Source of the DNA: Rhodocyclaceae bacterium
GTDB taxonomy: Bacteria; Pseudomonadota; Gammaproteobacteria; Burkholderiales; Rhodocyclaceae
DNA length: 41,599 nucleotides
NCBI GenBank assembly: GCA_011391215.1
Contig: JAABQX010000014.1
Location: 1 to 41,599 of the forward strand
Direction of reading: 5' to 3'
Shown: piece after piece, positions 14,957-24,194 of the stretch
How positions within the stretch are numbered: the first letter of the stretch is position 1
Layout: each line of letters begins with the position of its first letter
The notes under the pieces: model-generated
Told to the model about the DNA's origin: nothing
Seen by the model: the letters and a program-made list of their open reading frames with translations, nothing else
Databases searched by the model: none
Translations under genes and position numbers: made by a program

Positions 14957-16501
14957 TCAGAGTTTACGCGTCAGTCGGAAGGAAAACTTTGGTGCTTCCG
15001 GTGTACTTTTCTCGTCCCCACTTTTAAGGGTTTTTCCTGACTGGGTATCGACGGGTTGTTGGAGGATGGTGACCAGCGTATCGGGAGCCGTGCCTAGATG
15101 CTTGATAAAGTCGGCAACCAGAGCTAGCTGACCGCGCTGGTTGCCGGCCATGCTGATGGGCAGTTGCGCGGCGACGATCGCCTGCGCATAGGGGCCGTTG
15201 GCCATATTGGCGGGTAATGGCGGTGGTGCGACAACGCCTGCGGCTACAACAGAGGGTGCGGACTCGATCCGTTCGGTTATTTTCCATTCGAGACGCTCGA
15301 TCGTGATGTTCGGGAAGGCGTCGAGTGACTGGCTGAGTTGCATGAGCAGCGGTGCCGGCCCTTGGGCGCGCTTGGCCACCTGATCGGCGCGATCAGCCAG
15401 CGCACGCAGGTTATCAATGGAGAGCGGAATCTTTGGCAAGGACTGTAGCGTGGCGTCGTAGCGCTGCTGGTCGAGGCGTGTCTGCTGCTGGATCTGTTCG
15501 ATGGTGTTCTGCGTATGCAGCATTTCCAGCCCCAACTTGGCGGCAAACAGCATGCCACCGGCCAGAATGACGGCGCTGACGGCTTTCAGTACATAGCGGG
15601 TTTGCCACAGACGGTGGAACTGGCGCTCTGCCGGCGGCGCAAACTGTTCTGCGGGTGGCTTTCTTGCCAGCAGGTGGCAGAACAATGCTTCCGCGTGCGA
15701 ATCGGCAAGTGGCGAGTGCAGACCGACACGCTTGGCGGTCTCCAGCAGGTCGAGGACCTCAAAACGTAGTTCGGCATTGTCCCGACAACGCGCGCGCAAG
15801 GCGGCCGCTTGAGCCGGGTGCGCTAGCAACATGGTCGAAAGTGGCTTGCCACGTTCGATCAGGCGCTGGCTTGCCAGATACTGATGCATCTTCATGGCCT
15901 GCAGCGCGGATGCCATGGCTAGTTCGTCAGCCGAGCCCTCTGGCAAGGGGGTCAGGCGCGAAAAGCGCATCTGGCCTTCAACGAAGAAAGACTGGCGCAA
16001 TCCGGCGTGCGTCCGCGTCAGCAGCAGCAGTTGTGGTGGGGGCTGCCTGGGGAGCAAGCCGAGGATGGTTTGGGGCAGCGAATAAATGCTGGCAAGGATC
16101 GCCTGCGTGTCGTGCATGACGGCGAGCCATGGCTCGAACTGTTGCGGCCGGGTCAGGGCCATCAGCAGGAGCCGCTCGTCACGCCGGCCGGTCTTGAGAC
16201 GTCCCTGCGAAAGCGCGATGGAATAGGGCGTGCCGTAAAAGTGCTGGGCGAGTTTTCGCGTGATGATCGCGCGCCGGTCTTTCCCTGAACTGTTGGGGAT
16301 GTCCTCGATCTGAAAGCCTTCTTCGGCAACATCCGCCAGCAGCATGAACACGCTGCGGTGCTGCTGTGTCAGGTAGGTGCCGAAAGCCGCTAGGCCGGCC
16401 GGATCGGCCGCGAACACGCCCTCCGGCTGCACGGAGCCACCGCCGATGCGATAAGCGGTGAGGTGGGCGGCGTCAAGAAAAAGGACACGGCGCTGGGTCA
16501 T
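14957..16501 (-). CDS. mshI: MshI-like pilus assembly protein (PilM/PilN-type)
   Basis: A 514-residue protein. The N-terminal ~270 residues look like the cytoplasmic actin-like (PilM/GspL) part, followed by a helical linker, one transmembrane segment (about residues 301-325, YVLKAVSAVILAGGMLFAAK), a coiled coil (QIQQQTRLDQQRYD) and a PilN-like periplasmic domain. These proteins recruit the assembly ATPase to the inner-membrane platform. The location between mshG and the J/K-like genes supports the assignment. The fusion-like two-part structure is normal for MshI/GspL. The family call is from topology and context more than signature motifs. Confidence 0.68.
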   Translation of the reverse strand: MTQRRVLFLDAAHLTAYRIGGGSVQPEGVFAADPAGLAAFGTYLTQQHRSVFMLLADVAEEGFQIEDIPNSSGKDRRAIITRKLAQHFYGTPYSIALSQGRLKTGRRDERLLLMALTRPQQFEPWLAVMHDTQAILASIYSLPQTILGLLPRQPPPQLLLLTRTHAGLRQSFFVEGQMRFSRLTPLPEGSADELAMASALQAMKMHQYLASQRLIERGKPLSTMLLAHPAQAAALRARCRDNAELRFEVLDLLETAKRVGLHSPLADSHAEALFCHLLARKPPAEQFAPPAERQFHRLWQTRYVLKAVSAVILAGGMLFAAKLGLEMLHTQNTIEQIQQQTRLDQQRYDATLQSLPKIPLSIDNLRALADRADQVAKRAQGPAPLLMQLSQSLDAFPNITIERLEWKITERIESAPSVVAAGVVAPPPLPANMANGPYAQAIVAAQLPISMAGNQRGQLALVADFIKHLGTAPDTLVTILQQPVDTQSGKTLKSGDEKSTPEAPKFSFRLTRKL

Positions 16502-16531
16502 GGGGGTTGTATCGCTAGTACTTTAGGGACT

Positions 16532-17731
16532 TCAGATTTTAAGTTTGCTGATGGTGTCATAAATCGGGCCCAGCACGGAAAGCATGACCCAGCCAAGAAT
16601 GGCGCCGACGATCATGGTCATGGCCGGTTCGATCATGGCCTGCACGCGGGCAATCGACTCACGTACATCACGGTTATAGAAATAGCTGACATTTGACAGT
16701 GCGGTATCCAGCGAGCCGGTATTTTCGCCGACACGCAGCATGCGGATCACTAACGGTGGGAACAGGCCGACGTTCTGAAAGGCAACAGTAATGTTCTGGC
16801 CGTCGCTGATCATTTCCTCGACGCGTTGCAGGCCTTCCTGGATGAAGGTGTTGCCGACGATGCCCTGCGTGGTGCGGATCGAGTCGAGCACGGAAATGCC
16901 CGAAGCGTACATCATGGCAAAGACGCCGGCGAAGCGCGACAGAATGATTTTCTTGAAGATTTCTCCGACCCAGGGGAGGGAAAGCTTTGCAGCATCGAAG
17001 CGATAGCGCATCCGGGGGTTGGTCTTGACGGCGAATGCCACGGCGCCGGCCAGCAGGATGGGCAGGAAAATGACCACATACCAATAGCTGAGGAGGAAGT
17101 TGGAGGTGGCGATCAATACCTGGGTATGGATCGGCAACTCCTGACCCATGTTCTTGATAAAGCCGACCATCTTGGGCACGAGGTAAAGCATCATGAACAA
17201 TGTGACGAGGACGACGACAATGCCGAGGAATGCCGGGTACATCACGAGTTTCTTGGTTTGCGCCGCCAACTCGTCCTGCCATTTGATCGACTCGGTCAGG
17301 TTCCCCAGAACTTCCGGCAGGTTGCCGGTTTCTTCACCGGCCTGGATCAGGCTGATGAAAACGCTATCGAAAACCTTGGGGTGGCCGGCCAGCGCCTGCG
17401 AAAGGGTTTTACCCCCTTCCACGCTTTCGAGCAGATCGGCCAGCACTTCGCGAAAACGCGGGTTATCGAGGCTGTCGCGCAGGTCGGCCAAGCTTTCAAT
17501 GATCGGTACGCCGGCACGCGAAAGCTGCTCGAGATGAAAACAAAATGCGATGAGTTCGCGGCGGGTGATGCGCGCACCGCCAAAGCCACCTTGTTTGAGC
17601 GGGTCGCCATTGATCAAATCCAATTCCATGCGCTTCAGGCGCATTTCGAGATCGACCGGATTGAGTGCATCCATGCGACCGAGCACCATGCGGCCGTTCG
17701 GATCCATAGCTTTGTAGGCGTAGAGTGACAT
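16532..17731 (-). CDS. mshG: Type IV pilus inner-membrane platform protein MshG (PilC/GspF family)
   Basis: A 399-residue protein of the PilC/GspF family with two copies of the T2SS F cytoplasmic domain (starting near residues 60 and 265; FCFHLEQLSRAGVPI and SRFAGVFAMMYASGISVLDSI) and three hydrophobic segments, at about 170-190, 215-240 and the C-terminus. It forms the platform on which the assembly ATPase acts. It begins 18 nt after mshE on the same strand. Length and motif layout are standard. Confidence 0.9.
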   Translation of the reverse strand: MSLYAYKAMDPNGRMVLGRMDALNPVDLEMRLKRMELDLINGDPLKQGGFGGARITRRELIAFCFHLEQLSRAGVPIIESLADLRDSLDNPRFREVLADLLESVEGGKTLSQALAGHPKVFDSVFISLIQAGEETGNLPEVLGNLTESIKWQDELAAQTKKLVMYPAFLGIVVVLVTLFMMLYLVPKMVGFIKNMGQELPIHTQVLIATSNFLLSYWYVVIFLPILLAGAVAFAVKTNPRMRYRFDAAKLSLPWVGEIFKKIILSRFAGVFAMMYASGISVLDSIRTTQGIVGNTFIQEGLQRVEEMISDGQNITVAFQNVGLFPPLVIRMLRVGENTGSLDTALSNVSYFYNRDVRESIARVQAMIEPAMTMIVGAILGWVMLSVLGPIYDTISKLKI

Positions 17732-17749
17732 GGGTCAGGTCTTGTGCGC

Positions 17750-19453
17750 CTACATGCGCTCGGTGAGGTCGACCACGCGTGCTACTTCCTCGAGCGAGGT
17801 CAGGCCTTCGGTGACACGCCGCAAGCCATCCGTGGCGAGCGTGCGGAATCCTTTGGCATCGGCCGCATTGCGGATTTCGCGATGGGTGGCGTGCCGGACG
17901 ATCAGGTCGTCGATGTCGCTGTCCATGCGCAGAATCTCCATGATCGAGATTCTGCCGCGGTAGCCCTGATAATCGCAAAGCTGGCAACCGGACGGTCGGT
18001 AGAGGACAGGCGCTGTCGCGGAGCGTTCAAGGCCTAGAAGGTGCAACTCATCCGGGCCGGCGGGTGAGGGCTTGCGGCAGTGCGGACAAAGCTTGCGCAC
18101 TAGGCGCTGGGCGATGACGCCGATGATGTTGCCGGCCATGATGTCCGGCAATACCCCGATGTCGAGCAGGCGCGGAATGACGCCCAAGGCCGAGCTGGTG
18201 TGCAGGGTCGAGAATACCTGGTGGCCCGTCATGGCAGCGCGGAAGGCCATTTCGGCGGTGTCGGCATCGCGGATTTCACCGACGAGGATGACGTCCGGAT
18301 CCTGTCGCATCATCGAGCGAATACCGTTGGCGAAGTCGAGCTTGGCGGATTCGGCTACCGAGGTCTGACGGATCATGGCCATCGGATATTCGACCGGGTC
18401 TTCCAGGGTCATGATGTTGATACCCTCTTCGTTGATGTGGTTCAACATCGAGTAGAGGGTGGTGGTCTTGCCGCTGCCGGTCGGGCCGGTGACGAGGATG
18501 ATGCCCTCGGGTCGCGCCATCATGCGCCGCAGGTGCGCCAGTTGTCCGTCGTCAAGTCCGAGCTTGTCGAGCGGCACGATGCCTTTCTGGCGGTCGAGAA
18601 TCCGCAGGACGAGGTTTTCGCCATGAATGGTCGGTTGTGCCGCACAGCGGAAGTCGACAGCACGACCGCTGATGTTCATGGAAATGCGCCCGTCCTGTGG
18701 CGCGCGCGTCTCGGCGATATTCATGCCGCTCATCACCTTGAGGCGTACGGCCATGGCCGCCCAGTAGGATTTATGCAGGGCGCGGATCTGCCGCAGGATG
18801 CCGTCGATGCGGTAGCGGATACGCAGGAAGCTGGCTTCCGGCTCGAAGTGGATGTCCGAGGCATCGCGCTTGACGGCATCGGTGAGCAGCGCGTCGATCA
18901 GGCGCACGACCGGCTGGCTGTACTCATCCGACGAGGCCGACAGGCTGCGGAAGTCGATTTCGCCGGTTTCGATCTCGTGCAGGATGCCGTCGATCGAGAG
19001 TTCGTAGCCGTAGTGCTGGTCAATGCCGCGGGCGATTTCGGACTCGCCGGCCAGCACGGTATCGACCTGCAGGTCGGGTGAGATGAGGGTGCGCAACCGG
19101 TCGATGGCAACGATGTCGTTGGGGTCGGCAATGGCAATGGTCAGCCGGTTTTGCGCGGCTGTGTAGTCGAGCGGCAGCAGGCGATGGCGCTTGGCAATAT
19201 CGCGCGGAATGAGGCGCAGAGCTTCCGGATCCACCGTGGCGCGGCCGAGGTCAATCGACTTGTGACCCAGCGATTCGCCCAGTGCATCGCGCAAGGTGGC
19301 CTCTGAAACGAAACCCAAGGTCACCAGCAACTTGCCGACCGGCTGGTTGGACTTCATCTGTTCCAGCAGGGCAATGCGCAGCTGATCTTCGCTGATGACG
19401 CCCCTGGCGATCAGAACCTGGCCGATGGGTTGGCGATTGGTGTTGGCGTTCAT
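17750..19453 (-). CDS. mshE: Pilus assembly ATPase MshE (PilB/GspE family) with MshEN domain
   Basis: A 567-residue AAA+ secretion ATPase. Motifs: Walker A GPTGSGKTTTLYS, Asp box/Walker B VILVGEIRDADTAEMAF, His box TGHQVFSTLHT, and a zinc tetracysteine (CPHC...CQLC). The N-terminus (residues 9-61) has two 24-residue motifs (PIGQVLIARGVISEDQL.., PVGKLLVTLGFVSEATL..) separated by 5 residues, the exact layout of the c-di-GMP-binding MshEN domain. The leading Arg of each motif is Pro here, so binding is uncertain. It powers pilus extension and sits between mshN and mshG. Confidence 0.92.
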   Translation of the reverse strand: MNANTNRQPIGQVLIARGVISEDQLRIALLEQMKSNQPVGKLLVTLGFVSEATLRDALGESLGHKSIDLGRATVDPEALRLIPRDIAKRHRLLPLDYTAAQNRLTIAIADPNDIVAIDRLRTLISPDLQVDTVLAGESEIARGIDQHYGYELSIDGILHEIETGEIDFRSLSASSDEYSQPVVRLIDALLTDAVKRDASDIHFEPEASFLRIRYRIDGILRQIRALHKSYWAAMAVRLKVMSGMNIAETRAPQDGRISMNISGRAVDFRCAAQPTIHGENLVLRILDRQKGIVPLDKLGLDDGQLAHLRRMMARPEGIILVTGPTGSGKTTTLYSMLNHINEEGINIMTLEDPVEYPMAMIRQTSVAESAKLDFANGIRSMMRQDPDVILVGEIRDADTAEMAFRAAMTGHQVFSTLHTSSALGVIPRLLDIGVLPDIMAGNIIGVIAQRLVRKLCPHCRKPSPAGPDELHLLGLERSATAPVLYRPSGCQLCDYQGYRGRISIMEILRMDSDIDDLIVRHATHREIRNAADAKGFRTLATDGLRRVTEGLTSLEEVARVVDLTERM

Positions 19454-19492
19454 CCCCGGAATGCCTTGATCACGCTAGGTTTGCATGGTGGC

Positions 19493-20854
19493 CTATTGGC
19501 CGGCTTGCAGGATTTTGAGCCGCGTCGCAACCTGGGCTGCATCGAAGCCGACCGGCTGCTGGGCCACTGCGGCAAGTGCCTGCTTGTAGTACTGAATGGC
19601 CAGGTTGGGCTGGTGCAATTGATCGAGGCTGACGGCGAGATTGAAGAGGTAATCCGGGTTGCCGGGATCTGCGCTGTGGGACTTGAAATAGGCTTGCTGC
19701 GCTTCCGCCCAGCGCGTGCTGCGGGCGTAAAGATTGCCGAGCGCAAAGTTCAGGTAGGGTGAATCCGGCTGTTCCGCCAGCAGGGTTTTCAGGCGACTTT
19801 CGGTGGATTGCGTATCGGTCGGCGTTCTGAGGGAAACCAGGCCGGAGAGCGCCAGTGCGTCTTTCGGGTCGGCCTCCAGTGCGCGTAGGTAGTAATCTGC
19901 CGCTTCGCCCGTTTGCTGGCGCTGCTGGGCGACGGTGGCAAGGCCGTGCAGGGCATCGGCGTTGCGCGGGTCGGATGCCAGCACCTTTTGCCAGTTGGCT
20001 ACGGCCAGGTCGATTTCGCCGCGATTGAAGGCCTGATAGGCTTGATCCAGCAGGGGGTTGATTTTCTGCTGCCCCATGCTCAGGCGAACCGGGGATTGCG
20101 CTTGCGCAGCAGGCGCTGCTTGTATTGGTCTGGCTTCGGTCCGTCTGGGCGGAGGGGGGGCGGCGTTCTCGTCGGCATCATAGTTTCGGCTTGTGGCCGG
20201 TGGCGCTGCCAATGGTGCCAATGCTGCCGATGGTGTTGACGCTACGCCAGGTTCGGAGAAAGTCGGCGCTGGCGGGACGGCGGCGGGTGGTTGCGACGCG
20301 ACGATGGGAGCTGCAGACGCCGGGGTGGCAGGAGAAGGCAGGGGGGCGCCGGTTGCCACGGGTGCGACGATTCCGCCCTTGGGTTGCAGTTGCCACCAGA
20401 AGTAGCCGCCGATGCCGCTGACTGCAAGGAGCGTGATAACACCGACTGCAATGGCGAAGTTACGGTTATTGCTTGGTGCGGGCTGCTTGGCCTCGAAGAG
20501 TTTCCGCGCGGCTTCGGGCGATGTATCTGTTGCGCTTTCCCGTGGCTTGGCCACAGGTTCGGGTGGCGGGGGCGCGATGGTCGGGCTGGGCTTGAATGGT
20601 GTTTTGGCCGCATGGGCCATGAACTGCTCATCCAGGTCTTCAAGCCGGGTGGGTAATTCGGGCAGTTGATTCCCGCCGGGCTTGCCGGAAGGCTGGGGTG
20701 TTGCGCTGACTGCTGCGGGTGGAGGTGCCACGGGTGACAAAACCGGCTCCAGCTCCAAGCCAGAAGGCTCAACCATCGAGTCAGGCTGATTTTGCCCCGC
20801 AAGCCCCTGTTTCTGCTGCTCCGCCTTGCGGAGCGCATCCATCAGCAGACTCAC
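19493..20854 (-). CDS. mshN: MshN-like TPR protein of the pilus cluster
   Basis: A 453-residue bitopic protein: a cytoplasmic start (MSLLMDALRKAEQQKQ type), a Pro/Ala-rich linker, one transmembrane helix near residues 132-155 (FAIAVGVITLLAVSGIGGYF), another long Pro/Ala-rich linker, and tetratricopeptide repeats in the last ~170 residues. The GTG start at 20854 overlaps the mshL stop (GTGA), which decides it; the upstream open frame is mshL. The second linker contains a dispersed repeat copy coding AVPPAPTFS. TPR scaffolds of this type help secretin or platform assembly. Confidence 0.82.
   Translation of the reverse strand: MSLLMDALRKAEQQKQGLAGQNQPDSMVEPSGLELEPVLSPVAPPPAAVSATPQPSGKPGGNQLPELPTRLEDLDEQFMAHAAKTPFKPSPTIAPPPPEPVAKPRESATDTSPEAARKLFEAKQPAPSNNRNFAIAVGVITLLAVSGIGGYFWWQLQPKGGIVAPVATGAPLPSPATPASAAPIVASQPPAAVPPAPTFSEPGVASTPSAALAPLAAPPATSRNYDADENAAPPPPRRTEARPIQAAPAAQAQSPVRLSMGQQKINPLLDQAYQAFNRGEIDLAVANWQKVLASDPRNADALHGLATVAQQRQQTGEAADYYLRALEADPKDALALSGLVSLRTPTDTQSTESRLKTLLAEQPDSPYLNFALGNLYARSTRWAEAQQAYFKSHSADPGNPDYLFNLAVSLDQLHQPNLAIQYYKQALAAVAQQPVGFDAAQVATRLKILQAGQ
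20256..20281 (-). repeat. Dispersed 26-nt repeat, copy 6 (in mshN linker)
   Basis: One mismatch to the consensus on the minus strand. It encodes AVPPAPTFS in the Pro/Ala-rich periplasmic linker of the MshN-like protein. Confidence 0.9.
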
Positions 20855-22677
20855 TGTGCAGCACCCCACGGGTTGTTCAGGCGTTGCTGCGGAGGACCGA
20901 TGTTGCCTTTCTCGAAGAAATCCTGACCGGGCAACTGGTTGCGGTATTCGGAGTAATCGCCCTGCAGGCTGGCATCCTTGATGATCACGGGGCGCAGGAA
21001 AATGACCAGTTCTGTCTTGCTGCGTGTGTCGTTGCGCTGCTGGAATAACGGCCCGAACAGAGGCATGCTGGACAAGGTGGGCAGTCCTTGGTCATTATTG
21101 GTGAGTCTATCTTCCATCAAACCACCCATGACGGCAATATTGCCGCTGTTGATACGCAAGATCGACTCCATTTCTCGAGTCCGAATTACCGGAATCTTGC
21201 TCACAAGCACGCTGCCATCGCTCTTTGTCAGTTCGGGATTGGGATCCTGTATCTCATTTACAACGCTGGTGATGGAAGGCCGGACATTTAGCGTGATGGT
21301 GTTGTTGTCACTGATCTGCGGGGTGACCGCCATCACGAACCCGACGGCAACTGTCTGTGGTGTGGTGGTGACAGCTTTCACGGGTGCGCTACCGCTGACC
21401 CCTGCGGCGACATCGGATTTAATAGTGAAATATACGTTGTTGGTCACGACACGCAGCATGGCGGTCTGGTTGTTAAGTACCGAAAGTTTCGGGCTAGAGA
21501 GGACTTTGACATTGCCATAATCCTCAAGCAGTTTGATCGTGGATTCGAAGGTGCCACCGCTCTCGAAGGTCCTTTTGGCGGTAAGCGTAAACAAACCGTT
21601 GACCGCTTGTGAAACCTGCACCCCGGTACCTAACGCTGCCGTGGCGAGGCCCGATCCGATCCGCTCCCAGTTGATGCCTTGCTGATAGTTGTCTTTTAAT
21701 TCGACTTCAGCGATGGTCGCTTCGATCAGCACTTGGCGTTGGGCGGAAGTCATCACCTGGTCGAGAAATTCGCGTACTTTTTCATGTTGGCGTCCGGTGG
21801 CGCGGATGTTGATGATTCCGGCCTCTGCATTGGCCATCACCGTACCTTTGGGTTCGTACTTGCCGCATGTTGTCTCGTTGCTAGCAGCGCTACCGCTTTG
21901 TTTCTGACCACTCTCATTGCCCGGACCCGTAGACGACACGGGCGCGCCCACAGCAGGCACAACTGTGGTGTTGGAACGTGATCCGGAATTTGATTCGTTT
22001 GAGTTGCGCGCAGCTATGGATGTTTCATTGCATTTCCGCTCCCAAATCGTTTCGCCCTCTTCATTTAGGATGGCCGTGATGTTATTTTTCAAAGTTTCCC
22101 AGAATTTGTTTTGTGTCGTGTTCACAATCTTGGATTCTGAATTGTTGGTGTTGGAGTTTCCCCCCGCTCCGCCGATTCCCTGTGTCGCAATCTGCGAGGA
22201 AACCGTGACGGTGCTGGTGGCGTCACGCGACATGTTGACGTAGTCGACCTTGTAGGTGCGCAGGAATGGCGAGTCAGGCATGACCGCCAAGTTGGGGCCG
22301 TCCATTTCCCAGCGGATATCCACTTGCTTGGCAATACGATTCAGAAGCTGCTGCAGGGTCTGGTTGATGGCATTCAGGGTCACCATGCCTTCAATGCCGG
22401 GATGGATATCGACATTCAACTTGGCGTCGCGGGCCAGCGCAAACAATAATTCCTGCACGCGCACGTTATTGACGACAACGCTGTAGGTCTCGACTTTTGG
22501 CACCGCTCTCGGCTTTGGTACTGCCAAAGTTTGCTGAACAGGAGAGGGAATGGTCGCCGTATCGCCAGCACCGACTTTTTCGGCCCGCAGATGACTGTCG
22601 CCCGGCGGTTGGATGGGCGTATTGCTGCAAGCAGAAAGAAACAGAGCCAGCGCCGGGATAACGAAATATCTCTTCAT
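20851..22677 (-). CDS. mshL: Pilus secretin MshL
   Basis: A 608-residue outer-membrane secretin lipoprotein. A lipoprotein signal (MKRYFVIPALALFLSAC) is followed by a linker, an STN-like domain (about 60-150; VQELLFALARDAKLNVDIHP), a Ser/Asn-rich insert (about 185-290) with Cys residues, and the secretin core ending in VIRTREMESILRINSG, MGGLMEDR and TELVIFLRPVII. It forms the outer-membrane pore for the pilus. The start at 22677 is preferred for the signal peptide although no clear ribosome-binding site precedes it; an in-frame ATG at 22716 is an alternative. A dispersed repeat codes EKVGAGDTA just after the lipid-anchor linker. Confidence 0.9.
   Translation of the reverse strand: MKRYFVIPALALFLSACSNTPIQPPGDSHLRAEKVGAGDTATIPSPVQQTLAVPKPRAVPKVETYSVVVNNVRVQELLFALARDAKLNVDIHPGIEGMVTLNAINQTLQQLLNRIAKQVDIRWEMDGPNLAVMPDSPFLRTYKVDYVNMSRDATSTVTVSSQIATQGIGGAGGNSNTNNSESKIVNTTQNKFWETLKNNITAILNEEGETIWERKCNETSIAARNSNESNSGSRSNTTVVPAVGAPVSSTGPGNESGQKQSGSAASNETTCGKYEPKGTVMANAEAGIINIRATGRQHEKVREFLDQVMTSAQRQVLIEATIAEVELKDNYQQGINWERIGSGLATAALGTGVQVSQAVNGLFTLTAKRTFESGGTFESTIKLLEDYGNVKVLSSPKLSVLNNQTAMLRVVTNNVYFTIKSDVAAGVSGSAPVKAVTTTPQTVAVGFVMAVTPQISDNNTITLNVRPSITSVVNEIQDPNPELTKSDGSVLVSKIPVIRTREMESILRINSGNIAVMGGLMEDRLTNNDQGLPTLSSMPLFGPLFQQRNDTRSKTELVIFLRPVIIKDASLQGDYSEYRNQLPGQDFFEKGNIGPPQQRLNNPWGAAQ
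22556..22581 (+). repeat. Dispersed 26-nt repeat, copy 7 (in mshL N-terminus)
   Basis: GCCGTATCGCCAGCA followed by CCGACTTTTTC; three mismatches to the consensus. On the gene strand it encodes EKVGAGDTA in the linker between the lipobox and the STN domain. Confidence 0.8.
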
Positions 22678-22801
22678 AAGCGAAGAATGAGCCTTTTGTT
22701 TATCTGTCGGAATCATATTAGCACGTTGACTTAAGTCGATGGCATGGAAGATACGGCCAAAAACCCCCATGGTTTCCCGTATGGTGCAGCCAATTTACCC
22801 G

Positions 22802-24187
22802 CTATTTCAGGCTACTCGTTTTACGCAGGTACGGACCATAGGGTTTGAGCACGGGAGGCAAATCAACCAGTGCCTGTTGCGCGCTTTTCCGGGAAGCGTA
22901 GTCCCCATAAATGACGCCATACCTGCCGGTGTCACCCACTTCGGAGCGGTAAACGCGAATCTGCTCCTTATCGACGCCTTGTTGCAGGATGTTGGCAAGA
23001 AACTTTTCAAGCTGCGCACGATGGCTTTCATTGACCGTGTAAAGCTGGAGCACCCAGCGATTGTCCGCCACTGCATCGCGCCAGGCATGGCCATCCGCCA
23101 GTTTCTCTTCCAGCAGGCTGAGTTGTTTTTTCTCCGTCAGGGATGGCAATCCGGCAGGTGCTGCGGGGGCTATAGCCGAGGGAGCGGCAGCGGTCGGGGC
23201 TGCGGCCGGTTTCTCTGCCGGTACAGTCATTGGTGCAGGCACCGGCGGGACGGTTGGCTCGCTAACCGGCAGGGTGGTCAGGCGTAGTAAACCGAAGACT
23301 GCCAGAACCGCAACAGCGCCTGCTGCGGCCCAAATCAGAGGTGTGCCGGCCCTCCGGCCGCTTGCCGGGTTGCCCGCAGAGGCAAATTCGGAGTCCTTGA
23401 TGGCGGCTTTGACTTCCCGATCCCCCACCAGGTGAACCCCAGCCGCATAGGATGCCAGGAGCGCCTTGTCGGCAAGAATGTTGATGCGCCGGGTCAGTCC
23501 CTGGGAGGCTTTGGCGATCAACTTGACGGCTTCGGGCGCGAATACGCTGGGGCCGTGATAGCCGGCGGCACGCATGCGGAAGTCGAGGTACTGCGCGATG
23601 TCATCGCGTACCAGCGGTTCCAGGTTGAAGTTGTGGGTGATGCGGTCGCGCAACTGGCGCATGTCGGAACGTGCCAGGGTCTCGTTGATTTCCGGCTGGC
23701 CAAACAAGACCAATTGCAGCAGTTTGTGCCGGTTCGACTCCAGATTGGACAACAGACGGATTTCTTCCAGCGTTTCGACCGGCATGGCGTGCGCCTCGTC
23801 GATCAACACGACGACCTGCTTGCCTGCGGCGTAGAGCTCGACCAGATGTTCCTGCAAGGCCCGCATGACCGTATTGGTACGGCTGTGTTCGGGTACTTTA
23901 ATACCGAGTTCGTCGGCCAGCGCATACAGGATGTCTTCGCGCGACAGTGACGGGTTGGCGAGGTAGATGATGGCAACGTTTTCCGGCAGGCGCTCCATCA
24001 ATACACGGCACAGCATGGTCTTGCCGCTGCCGACCTCGCCGCTGATCTTGACAATGCCCTCGTCGTGGGTGATGGCGTACAGCAATGCTTCCAGGGTGGT
24101 GCCACGGTTGGCGCCGGCAAAGAAGAAGTCGGTATGAGGGGTGATGCGGAAGGGCGCCTCGGTGAGGCCGTAATGTTCCAGGTACAT
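22802..24187 (-). CDS. mshM: MshM/ExeA-type AAA ATPase with C-terminal SPOR-like domain
   Basis: A 461-residue protein. The N-terminal ~270 residues are an ExeA/MshM-type AAA domain starting MYLEHYGLTEAPFRITPHTDFFF, with Walker A GEVGSGKT and Walker B VVVLIDEAHAM. A transmembrane helix (about residues 285-306) and a Pro/Ala-rich periplasmic linker lead to a C-terminal SPOR-like domain (WVLQLYTVNESHRAQLEKFL ... GVIYGDYASRKSAQQAL). SPOR domains bind septal or denuded peptidoglycan, so the protein may help the secretin cross the wall, as ExeA/GspA does. It follows the regulator gene by 7 nt. Confidence 0.87.
   Translation of the reverse strand: MYLEHYGLTEAPFRITPHTDFFFAGANRGTTLEALLYAITHDEGIVKISGEVGSGKTMLCRVLMERLPENVAIIYLANPSLSREDILYALADELGIKVPEHSRTNTVMRALQEHLVELYAAGKQVVVLIDEAHAMPVETLEEIRLLSNLESNRHKLLQLVLFGQPEINETLARSDMRQLRDRITHNFNLEPLVRDDIAQYLDFRMRAAGYHGPSVFAPEAVKLIAKASQGLTRRINILADKALLASYAAGVHLVGDREVKAAIKDSEFASAGNPASGRRAGTPLIWAAAGAVAVLAVFGLLRLTTLPVSEPTVPPVPAPMTVPAEKPAAAPTAAAPSAIAPAAPAGLPSLTEKKQLSLLEEKLADGHAWRDAVADNRWVLQLYTVNESHRAQLEKFLANILQQGVDKEQIRVYRSEVGDTGRYGVIYGDYASRKSAQQALVDLPPVLKPYGPYLRKTSSLK
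23232..23254 (-). repeat. Possible decayed copy of the dispersed repeat (mshM linker)
   Basis: About 16 of 23 positions match the consensus, with the end CACCGGCGGGACGG well preserved. It encodes TVPPVPAP in a Pro-rich linker, the same frame as clear copies. This could equally be chance in Pro-rich sequence. Confidence 0.3.
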
Positions 24188-24194
24188 GCGGGGG

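Noticed and set aside
15103-15128. AAAGTCGGCA in mshI as another repeat copy
   Set aside because: Only the first ten bases match; the rest is at chance level.
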